DNA of 41,871 nt, taken from positions 32,001 through 73,871 of the forward strand of contig JAQGGZ010000008.1 of NCBI GenBank assembly GCA_028289125.1, written 5' to 3'. The first letter of the stretch is position 1. Every line of letters begins with the position of its first letter. Below, one piece after another: positions 32,102 through 38,227 of the stretch. The position numbers and the translations under genes are program-made. Source of the DNA: Candidatus Saccharimonadota bacterium (GTDB lineage: Bacteria > Patescibacteriota > Saccharimonadia > Saccharimonadales > UBA4665). The notes under the pieces were generated by a model. The model made no database searches, had not been told where the DNA came from, and saw nothing but the letters and a program-made list of their open reading frames with translations.

Positions 32102-32232
32102 GGTTCTACCTTACCATAGGGCGCCGTATATGAGGGCCAGGCCGTAGGTAGATTGTCAGTTGCCACCAGCTCATTGCGGATCAGTGTAGCAGTTCGGCGA
32201 AAAAAGCCGGTATTCCGCCACTCAGAATACTA

Positions 32233-33645
32233 TCAACGACCGCCGGACTTCTTGCTGATGATGGTCTTCTGCAGGTCGCTACGCGGGGCTTTGGTCGGGC
32301 TGTCACCGTTCCTGTGGGTAACGTGCTTTTCGATGAACCAGAACTTGATCGGCGTGCCGGTCAGGTCGTGCTGTTCGCGGAGCATGCGTTCCATGTGGCG
32401 CTTATAGCTCCAGTGCAGGAACTTGGTGTGGCTGCCGAATACTTTGAAGCTCGGACCTTGGCCACTGTCGTCTTCTTGGACGATGTAATTAAGCTTGGGA
32501 GCACGGTTCTTAAGGCCGGCCGGTGGGTGACGGTCAGCGACGATGCGCAGCCACTGGTTGAGCTCGCGGGTACCGAATTTCTGGTGGCGACGGGCGTCGA
32601 TCTCTTGGGCGAGCTCGAATAACTTGGTGACGTTCTGGCCGGTGATAGAACTGGTAAAGATCAGCGGAGCCCATGGGACGAATTCAAACTGATTGGCGAT
32701 TTCGACGGCCAGCTGGTCGCGGCTGTACGGTGTCTTCTCGTCGAGGGCGTCCCACTTGCTGACCACCAGGACGAGGCCTTTGCCGGCGTCCTTGATCATG
32801 CCGGCGATCTTTTGGTCGAGTCCGGTGGCGAGTTCATTGACGTCCATCAGCACGAAACAGACGTCGGATTGTTCGATAGCGCTTAGGGTACGGATGACAC
32901 TGAAGCGCTCGATACCGGTGCCGATCTTACCGCTGCGGCGGATACCGGCGGTGTCCATTATCTCGATGGTGCGGCCGCTGTGGCGGAGGGTCGTGCGGTT
33001 GATGTCACGGGTGGTGCCGGCGCGGTCAGCGACGATGGCCTGCTGCTTGTTGGCGAGGCTGTTGAAAAGGGCTGACTTGCCGACGTTCGGGCGGCCTAAC
33101 AGGGCGATGCGCAGGCGGCCGTCATCTTCGACGATGCTGGCTTTCGGCAATAATGTCTGGAGTTCGTCGGCCAGCTCGCTCAGGCCTTCACGGTGGATGG
33201 CGCTGGTGGCGATCATCGGCTTGATACCGAGACGTTCGAAGCCCTCAGTTCCCTGCTTGCGGGCCTGGTCGATCTTGTTTACCAGGAGGATGACGGGCTT
33301 GCGGCTTTTGAGTGCCAGTTTGGCGACGCGGCGGTCTTCTTCGGTGACGGTAGTGCCGGCTTCGGCGACGACAAGGATGACGTCGGCGCTGTCGGCAGCC
33401 TGGAGTATCTGTTCCTGGATAGTGAACTCAAATTCATCCTCGGCGTCTTTCATGCCGGCAGTGTCGACAAGCCAGAAATCCTGATCGTCGTCAAGGGATG
33501 CCTTGGCCATGATGCTGTCACGGGTCGTACCGGCTTCGCGGGCGACGATCGCTTCGCGGCGTTCGAGGAGCGCGTTGAACAGACTTGACTTGCCTACGTT
33601 AGCGCGGCCGACGATTGCGACTATGGGTACTTTCTTACTCATCAT
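32233..33645 (-). CDS. der: GTPase Der (EngA), ribosome assembly
   Basis: Tandem GTPase needed for 50S subunit maturation. Two G domains are visible: GRANVGKSSLF, DTAGMKDAE, NKID in the first, and GRPNVGKSALF, DTAGIRRSG, SKWD in the second, followed by the KH-like C-terminal domain (RELNQWLRIVADRHPPAGLKNRAPKLNY, with FWFIEKHV near the end). At 470 residues it has normal length. Two ATGs lie in a row (33645 and 33642); the first is seven bases from reverse-strand TATAAT and is used. It diverges from the small-gene island. Confidence 0.95.
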   Translation of the reverse strand: MMSKKVPIVAIVGRANVGKSSLFNALLERREAIVAREAGTTRDSIMAKASLDDDQDFWLVDTAGMKDAEDEFEFTIQEQILQAADSADVILVVAEAGTTVTEEDRRVAKLALKSRKPVILLVNKIDQARKQGTEGFERLGIKPMIATSAIHREGLSELADELQTLLPKASIVEDDGRLRIALLGRPNVGKSALFNSLANKQQAIVADRAGTTRDINRTTLRHSGRTIEIMDTAGIRRSGKIGTGIERFSVIRTLSAIEQSDVCFVLMDVNELATGLDQKIAGMIKDAGKGLVLVVSKWDALDEKTPYSRDQLAVEIANQFEFVPWAPLIFTSSITGQNVTKLFELAQEIDARRHQKFGTRELNQWLRIVADRHPPAGLKNRAPKLNYIVQEDDSGQGPSFKVFGSHTKFLHWSYKRHMERMLREQHDLTGTPIKFWFIEKHVTHRNGDSPTKAPRSDLQKTIISKKSGGR

Positions 33646-33652
33646 TGTAGAT

Positions 33653-33658
33653 ATTATA
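33653..33658 (-). promoter_or_regulatory. -10 hexamer of der
   Basis: Reverse-strand TATAAT, seven bases before the ATG at 33645. Confidence 0.65.
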
Positions 33659-33673
33659 ACAGATATTCACCTG

Positions 33674-33719
33674 TTGACATAGGGACTAAGCAGTATTAAT
33701 GTTAATTAAATGGTATTCT
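33674..33719 (+). promoter_or_regulatory. Promoter region of the gene at 33755
   Basis: TTGACA (33674-33679) is followed by TATTAAT at 33694 (spacer 14, too short) and by an extended -10 TGGTATTCT (33711-33719). Either could start the message; the second gives a leader of about 30 bases with the AGGGGGA ribosome site at 33741-33747. Confidence 0.45.
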
Positions 33720-33754
33720 CGCCCCGAGAATCCAAAATAGAGGGGGAAAGTCAC

Positions 33755-34093
33755 ATGTCGTCTGACATGCAGCTTGTTCGTTGCGTCGTCTCCGCCGAGT
33801 CGACCACGGTTCTCATCCCGGGCGGCAGCACCATCGTCGTCAAGGGCCAGTTCAAGCCGAAGCCCTTCGGTCTGGACAAGGCAGACATCGTGGTCCGCAT
33901 GTTCGGATGGCCCAACGTCCGGCGTGTCCGTCGCATGCAGAAGCAAATCAGTTCGTCGCACAACCCGCGCAGTCCGCGCCCACTGGACATCGAGATGCAT
34001 TCCGCACAGTTCAAGGCGCTGCAGAAGTACACGCGCAAGACCCGCCGTCGGGCTCGTTCCGTGAGTGCGGAGTACCTGGCGTTGTCGCGCTGA
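33755..34093 (+). CDS. Small basic orphan protein, 112 residues
   Basis: Not recognised. No membrane segment. The first half looks like a beta-rich fold (QLVRCVVSAESTTVLIPGGSTIVVKGQF), the second is strongly basic (NVRRVRRMQKQI, YTRKTRRRARS), which suggests nucleic-acid binding. The start at 33755 is chosen for the AGGGGGA site seven bases before it; the frame itself is open from 33710. Codons are almost all C/G-ending, unlike der next to it. The stop lies in the 5' arm of a long hairpin. First gene of an island with two more of similar size. Confidence 0.6.
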   Translation: MSSDMQLVRCVVSAESTTVLIPGGSTIVVKGQFKPKPFGLDKADIVVRMFGWPNVRRVRRMQKQISSSHNPRSPRPLDIEMHSAQFKALQKYTRKTRRRARSVSAEYLALSR

Positions 34094-34159
34094 TCAGCAG
34101 GCTCGGAGGGGCACCTGGCGGCTTCGGCTGTCGCAAAGGTGCCTCTCCGGGCCGATCAG
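34090..34159 (+). terminator. Very long hairpin over the stop codon
   Basis: CTGATC (34090-34095) pairs with GATCAG (34154-34159), GGCTCGG-type (34100-34106) with CCGGGCC (34147-34153), and the following GGGGCACCT arm (to 34116) with AGGTGCCTC (from 34137): more than 20 bp in all. The stop codon of the upstream gene is inside the 5' arm. No U-tract. The remaining 34160-34239 holds nothing recognised. Confidence 0.55.
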
Positions 34160-34239
34160 GCACTGGAATTTCGTTGAGACCGCTTATGGCCTCCGATTTT
34201 CTTTTGCCCGCCGACCTCCCCCTCACTTCCCCACAATTA

Positions 34240-34267
34240 TTGACGAAAAACATGCAACCTGTATTAA
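34240..34267 (+). promoter_or_regulatory. Promoter of the gene at 34313
   Basis: TTGACG (34240-34245), 16 bases, TATTAA (34262-34267). Predicts a leader of about 40 bases ending in AGGGGG right before the start. Confidence 0.65.
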
Positions 34268-34312
34268 TACATATTGATATCAGATCGGTATCACACGACC
34301 CGACAGGGGGAT

Positions 34313-34645
34313 ATGGTGGTGACTCTCAATGGCGCCGTCGTCCGGATTTCCCCGGACACGATCGACGTCTTCCTGCAGGACATCGATCCGAGCAAGAAGC
34401 TCCACTGGCACGATCCGGCTGACTTCGGGTACCTTCACCCGGACAGGCAACGCGCCAAGAAAGTGCTTGGCACCAATGGCATGCATGCGCTGGAAAGCGA
34501 GCAGCGTCGCTTGCGCCGCTACTACAGGCCTGAAACTACGATCGCGGGCTTCATCACCGTCAAGCCGGCGAACTGGCGTCGACTCCGCTTCAGGTCAAAG
34601 TGCACGCTGTACAGCCTCAAAGTGAGTCCGCCTCACACTGAGTAG
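34313..34645 (+). CDS. Small orphan protein, 110 residues
   Basis: Not recognised. A beta-rich N-terminus (MVVTLNGAVVRISPDTIDVFLQDI) followed by a basic helical middle (RQRAKKVLG, SEQRRLRRYYRP) and a short C-terminal part with one Cys. No membrane segment. The start at 34313 has AGGGGG just upstream (34305-34310); GTG codons at 34316 and 34319 are alternatives with better spacing. The longer frame from 34274 would begin near the transcription start. Codons are mainly C/G-ending. Same size, same transcription style and a similar basic patch as the gene at 33755; the two could be distant relatives, but I see no clear alignment. Confidence 0.55.
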   Translation: MVVTLNGAVVRISPDTIDVFLQDIDPSKKLHWHDPADFGYLHPDRQRAKKVLGTNGMHALESEQRRLRRYYRPETTIAGFITVKPANWRRLRFRSKCTLYSLKVSPPHTE

Positions 34646-34713
34646 CCCTGTTCTGCCCTGTAGCCCCCCGGCATAAAGAGGCTTTGACTTCGGTCGAAGA
34701 ACCCGTGGGGGAG

Positions 34714-34761
34714 CCGCGATACGCTATCAGTCGAGCCCTCGGCTCCTCATACGTATCGCGG
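34714..34761. terminator. Two-part hairpin without U-tract
   Basis: CCGCGATACG (34714-34723) pairs with CGTATCGCGG (34752-34761), with an inner GAGCC/GGCTC stem. It lies between the genes at 34313 and 34877. Confidence 0.6.
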
Positions 34762-34793
34762 TCATTTACACCCTTTGCCAGTGCCATAAGACA

Positions 34794-34822
34794 TTGACAA
34801 AAGAGGTAAATAGTGGTACAAT
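34794..34822 (+). promoter_or_regulatory. Strong promoter of the gene at 34877
   Basis: TTGACA (34794-34799), 17 bases, TACAAT (34817-34822) with a TGG extension. The leader is about 48 bases and contains a TTCCA/TGGAA hairpin and GGAGGGGGAG (34860-34869). Confidence 0.88.
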
Positions 34823-34876
34823 GGTAGGTAGGTCGTTCCATCCTGGAATGCACCATTACGGAGGGGGAGTACTACT

Positions 34877-35218
34877 GTGCGTATCAGTGTTGGCATCACA
34901 CCCGACTCGGTGACGATCGCCACTAGCGACAAGGACATCTACGCGACCGTCAACGGTCCGTTCGTGCCCAATTCCTGCGGCAACACGATGCTCGACAGCC
35001 TCGGCCTGCTGCTCGGTTCCCGGCTCTCGGAGAGGATCTACATCCTGCAGACCGACCCGGCCACCCAGAAGCACGAGGGCGCTCGCGTCGTACCGTTCGA
35101 GGTTCCGGACAATGTCTACGCCGGCCTGTGCCAGCTCATGACGCCGTTCATGCGCCAGCAGTTCCTGCAGAGGATGGGTCCGCAGCCGCGTAAGGAAGAA
35201 CTGGTCAGCACCAGCTGA
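34877..35218 (+). CDS. Small orphan protein with GTG start, 113 residues
   Basis: Not recognised. Starts with a beta-like segment (RISVGITPDSVTIATSDKDIYATVNGPFVP), then a helix (NTMLDSLGLLLGSRLSERIYIL) and a helical C-terminus with PFMRQQFLQRMG. Soluble; one Cys (in NSCGNT). A very strong ribosome site lies seven bases before the GTG, and the promoter is near consensus, so the protein should be abundant. Codons are almost all C/G-ending, as in highly expressed or foreign genes. A GCCAACGC/GCGTTGGC hairpin follows the stop. Confidence 0.62.
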   Translation: MRISVGITPDSVTIATSDKDIYATVNGPFVPNSCGNTMLDSLGLLLGSRLSERIYILQTDPATQKHEGARVVPFEVPDNVYAGLCQLMTPFMRQQFLQRMGPQPRKEELVSTS

Positions 35219-35268
35219 TCGCTCCATCGCACTACTGAACACCCGCACCACCTGAGTACCCCGAGGAC

Positions 35269-35299
35269 GCCAACGCAGGCAACGATGACCAGCGTTGGC
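35269..35299. terminator. 8-bp hairpin after the gene at 34877
   Basis: GCCAACGC (35269-35276) pairs with GCGTTGGC (35292-35299). No U-tract. Between it and 35380 nothing else was recognised. Confidence 0.45.
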
Positions 35300-35380
35300 C
35301 GGCAGATATGAAAAAGATTTCGTCGCAGCCACTTGGCGCACACCTCTTTTTCCATTTGCCTGCTCATCCCCCTCCGTTCT

Positions 35381-35418
35381 CTACCAAACCGTTTGATAAG
35401 CTTCGAATCGTTTGGTAG
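35381..35418. repeat. 9-bp inverted repeat upstream of the 619-residue gene
   Basis: CTACCAAAC (35381-35389) and GTTTGGTAG (35410-35418) flank a near-palindromic centre with AAGCTT. The right arm overlaps the likely -10 region (TAGGGT or TTAAAT) of the gene at 35431, so it is a candidate operator. Confidence 0.5.
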
Positions 35419-35430
35419 GGTTAAATCCAT

Positions 35431-37290
35431 ATGAGTGAACGCCAGTATGAGGACAGGCTGTATGAAGAGCTTCGGCACGAAGTCTTATTCTGTGGCCCTG
35501 CATTCGAGGAACTACTCGCCACTGCCGTCGAAACGTGCCTGTCGTCTTCTGAGTCGTTTCAAACACATCTGAAGACGATAGAGACGCGACAGGTCGATGA
35601 CCCGGAAGAACGCCAGTTGCTGGCACAGTTGGGCCTGTGGGGAGTGCGTGCCGCGGTCGAAGTGTCGGACACGGCGACGTTCCACTACTGGTCCGAAGAA
35701 GAGTCGTTCTGTCGGCCCGACCACCCCGTGATATTTCCTGAGCGTTACAGCGCTCCCCGCGACCAGGCTATCGTAAACAAGATTGAAGCTTTTGGGGTGG
35801 CATTGATGGAAGAAGCATTCGCTTGTCTGGGCGAAGACGCCGCCGAGCAAGCCGCCGCCTTGGCAGCCAGCACTAACTTCGATGAAAGCAAGGCCGCACT
35901 GGACTGGCTGGCAAAGCGGATCAAGGCGATCCAGAACGTCGCCAGCGGTCGGCCGGCCGAAACCGAAAGTGACACGGACGACGATGAGGAGGAAGAAGCT
36001 GAAGCGCAAAACAACGAACACTTCTATCATCCGGTACGCCTGTCACCGAAACTACTGGGAAAATATCCCGACAGCCAACTGGATCCGACATGCTTGGGCG
36101 TGTCACTGTTAAGCTCGGCCTTCTTTGAGAAAGCCGGCCTGCGCCATCTGCATGCCGGAGTGACTGTTAGCGATGCGCAGCATGCACGGATCGATTACAT
36201 GGAATCATTTGACACTATGCTGCGCCAGGCCGAGAAGTATGACGTCGAGTTTCCTGACATTATCCGGCGTGAGCTGTTAAGAATGAAGTATCAGAATCAG
36301 GTGATCGTGACTGAGAATCGTGGCTTTCATGCTGTTAACCTGGTGCGCCTGCCCCATGGCGGTCATTGGGCGCAACATGACGTCAACTATAATCGTCTGA
36401 TCATATTCAGCAACGATGACGACACGTTGGACCAGTACTATGAGCGCATTGAGAAATTTCATGCGATTCAGGCGGGCACTGAGCATGTGCTGGCGCTTCA
36501 GGTGGATGACGGTGTTAATTTTGACACCCTACTTGAAGAGGGTCTTCTTCAGGGTCTTCTTCCGGAAAGGGAGGAGCTGGACGAGGCGCTGGCAACCGGG
36601 CAGGTACCGGCCGAATGCAGCGCTATAGCGGAATGCTATGTCCTACCGCTTCTCTGGCGAGAAGATAGCGAGGCGCTGGCCTCACTTACTGACGATGCGT
36701 ATGACGAGGGGGTATACTTTTCTGAAAGATTATCACGTGATGCACTAATGGAGATGGCCGTCGAAGCCGTCAATCGATATGTATTCTGGGATACGGATGT
36801 AAGCGGTGCGCTGCAGAAGTGTCAAACCGATCCTGCCTACCGTCAACGCCGGGTTGAGGATCTGCGGGCCGTGCCCTTCTATCTCGCCAACATCCTGGCT
36901 GGAGAGTATGCCGATGATATCATCACAGGACATGTCAACCAGCCACACCGAGGTATGGAAATCGGTCACCCAGCATATCGCCTCGGCGCTGCCGTGCTCT
37001 CTGACTTCAGCGTGTATCTGCAGCCTTTGCCGCAATCATTCTGGGCGACGTACTGGCCAAGCCGGGTTGTCGCGACTGAGCATTATCAAGCTGACCGCGA
37101 CCTGGATACGCGGAAGTTCGGATTACGCCTCGGTGCGACGATGATGCTCCATAACTTGAATTATGTACATGCTGATGGCATTATTATGAAGTTCCTAGAG
37201 CGGAGCACCACCTCACTGATGGAGGAAGACAACCATGGGAATGGTAGACCCGAAGAAGTTGTCACAGCTGCTGGCGCAGGCCGGCGTTGA
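35431..37290 (+). CDS. Orphan protein with candidate transglutaminase-like core, 619 residues
   Basis: No family recognised with certainty. The N-terminal 170 residues are helical; an acidic linker (about 176-193) follows. Then LDPTCLGVSLLSSAFFEKAGL places C221 at the start of a helix, and RGFHAVNLVRLPHGGHWAQHDVNYNRL gives H300 and D317, the order and spacing of a transglutaminase/papain-like Cys-His-Asp site. The remainder (about 330-600) is helical and aromatic-rich with no known motif. No signal peptide. The start lies about ten bases after a weak -10 box inside an inverted repeat. Its last 56 bases overlap a small gene in another frame, which has its own strong ribosome site. Confidence 0.6.
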   Translation: MSERQYEDRLYEELRHEVLFCGPAFEELLATAVETCLSSSESFQTHLKTIETRQVDDPEERQLLAQLGLWGVRAAVEVSDTATFHYWSEEESFCRPDHPVIFPERYSAPRDQAIVNKIEAFGVALMEEAFACLGEDAAEQAAALAASTNFDESKAALDWLAKRIKAIQNVASGRPAETESDTDDDEEEEAEAQNNEHFYHPVRLSPKLLGKYPDSQLDPTCLGVSLLSSAFFEKAGLRHLHAGVTVSDAQHARIDYMESFDTMLRQAEKYDVEFPDIIRRELLRMKYQNQVIVTENRGFHAVNLVRLPHGGHWAQHDVNYNRLIIFSNDDDTLDQYYERIEKFHAIQAGTEHVLALQVDDGVNFDTLLEEGLLQGLLPEREELDEALATGQVPAECSAIAECYVLPLLWREDSEALASLTDDAYDEGVYFSERLSRDALMEMAVEAVNRYVFWDTDVSGALQKCQTDPAYRQRRVEDLRAVPFYLANILAGEYADDIITGHVNQPHRGMEIGHPAYRLGAAVLSDFSVYLQPLPQSFWATYWPSRVVATEHYQADRDLDTRKFGLRLGATMMLHNLNYVHADGIIMKFLERSTTSLMEEDNHGNGRPEEVVTAAGAGRR

Positions 37291-37399
37291 CAAGGCGACG
37301 GCTGACAAGCTGAAAGCTGTCAACGACAACCCTGACGCCGCCAGCGGCACCGGTCACGGCCCTGCCCGTCCGGACCGCACGTCGGTAACCACCCTCTGA
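37235..37399 (+). CDS. 54-residue peptide gene
   Basis: A short frame too small for usual gene finders. GGAGGA (37221-37226) lies eight bases before the ATG, one of the best ribosome sites in the window. The product has a helical first half (VDPKKLSQLLAQAGVDKATADKLKAV) and a Gly/Pro/Ser/Thr-rich second half (ending RTSVTTL). It starts inside the 619-residue gene and should be translated from the same message. A 12-bp hairpin follows the stop. A substrate or partner of the large protein is possible but only a guess from the overlap. Confidence 0.6.
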   Translation: MGMVDPKKLSQLLAQAGVDKATADKLKAVNDNPDAASGTGHGPARPDRTSVTTL

Positions 37400-37420
37400 T
37401 CGCCTCTCCCGGGGGCAACG

Positions 37421-37463
37421 GATCGGGCGCCGATCGACCACTCGTGTCGGCCGGCGCCCGATC
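37421..37463. terminator. 12-bp GC hairpin after the 54-residue peptide gene
   Basis: GATCGGGCGCCG (37421-37432) pairs with CGGCGCCCGATC (37452-37463), followed by a C/T-rich run. It probably ends the 35431-37399 unit. Bases 37464-37558 contain a TTGACA without a -10 and a GAGCG/CGCTC hairpin that could end the reverse-strand pseudouridine synthase message. Confidence 0.65.
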
Positions 37464-37558
37464 TTCCCTTCCTCACCATCAATAAAAAATTTTGACAGCT
37501 TGAGCGCCCATCGCGTTCGCTCCCTCATTTTTATTTATCGCGACGCTCTAGGACTTTT

Positions 37559-38209
37559 TCATACCTTCGTAAACCGGCCCAGTCGCAGCGGGCCTAAGTA
37601 ATAATCTCCAAAAGTAGTCCGGTGTAGCGTTTTTACCTGATGACCGACGGCCGCAAAGGTCCGTCGGATCTGGCGGTTACGGCCCTCGTGCATAGTAACC
37701 TCCCAGGCATTGTTTACTAAAGGCCGCAATCCTAAGGCACTCATTCCGTCATCCAGTTCAACGCCGGCTTCGATAGACGCCCGGTCGGCAGCGGTCAGGG
37801 GCTTGTAGAGCGTAACTATGTATTTCTTCTGCTTTTCATATTTGGGGTGGGTCAACGTATTCGCCAGTTCTCCGTCAGTCGTCATGACGAGGAGGCCGCT
37901 GGAGTCCTTGTCGAGGCGGCCGACGGGGTTCAGGCGGTGTAATTCATACGGAAGCAGTTCATAAATAGTATGGCCGCCCTGCCCGTTGCGTGAGCAGATA
38001 TAGCCGACCGGCTTATTCAGGACGATGGTCGTGGGCGTGTCGTCGGCACTCAGAATAGAACCGTCCAAAGTAACCTGGTCGGTCGGTTGAATATCATGGC
38101 CGGGCTGCGGCGCCTGCCCGTTGACGAGCACCCTGCCGTCGGCGATCGCCTGATCGGCGGCGCGACGCGACAACTGGCTCGACTGAGCGATGAACTTATT
38201 AATACGCAT
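37559..38209 (-). CDS. 16S/23S rRNA pseudouridine synthase, RsuA/RluB family
   Basis: Converts a specific rRNA uridine to pseudouridine. An S4 RNA-binding domain is at the N-terminus (MRINKFIAQSSQLSRRAADQAIADGRVLVNGQ), followed by the catalytic domain with LNKPVGYICSR, the catalytic Asp in PVGRLDKDSSGLLVMTTDGELA, KKYIVTLYKP, and HEGRNRQIRRTFAAVGHQVKTLHR at the end. At 216 residues it is close to RsuA in size; sequence alone does not tell the target site. Reverse-strand TATACT (38216-38221) ends six bases before the ATG, between this gene and the response regulator, so it is transcribed separately. Confidence 0.92.
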   Translation of the reverse strand: MRINKFIAQSSQLSRRAADQAIADGRVLVNGQAPQPGHDIQPTDQVTLDGSILSADDTPTTIVLNKPVGYICSRNGQGGHTIYELLPYELHRLNPVGRLDKDSSGLLVMTTDGELANTLTHPKYEKQKKYIVTLYKPLTAADRASIEAGVELDDGMSALGLRPLVNNAWEVTMHEGRNRQIRRTFAAVGHQVKTLHRTTFGDYYLGPLRLGRFTKV

Positions 38210-38215
38210 GGCGCT

Positions 38216-38221
38216 AGTATA
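38216..38221 (-). promoter_or_regulatory. -10 hexamer of the pseudouridine synthase gene
   Basis: Reverse-strand TATACT six bases before the ATG at 38209, in the 18-base gap after the response-regulator stop. Confidence 0.65.
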
Positions 38222-38227
38222 CCGGCT

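Noticed and set aside
33781-34422. 213-residue forward frame across the small-gene island
   Set aside because: Different phase from the 112-residue gene with the ribosome site; it crosses the long hairpin and next promoter and is Arg/Pro/His-rich as shadows of GC-rich genes are.
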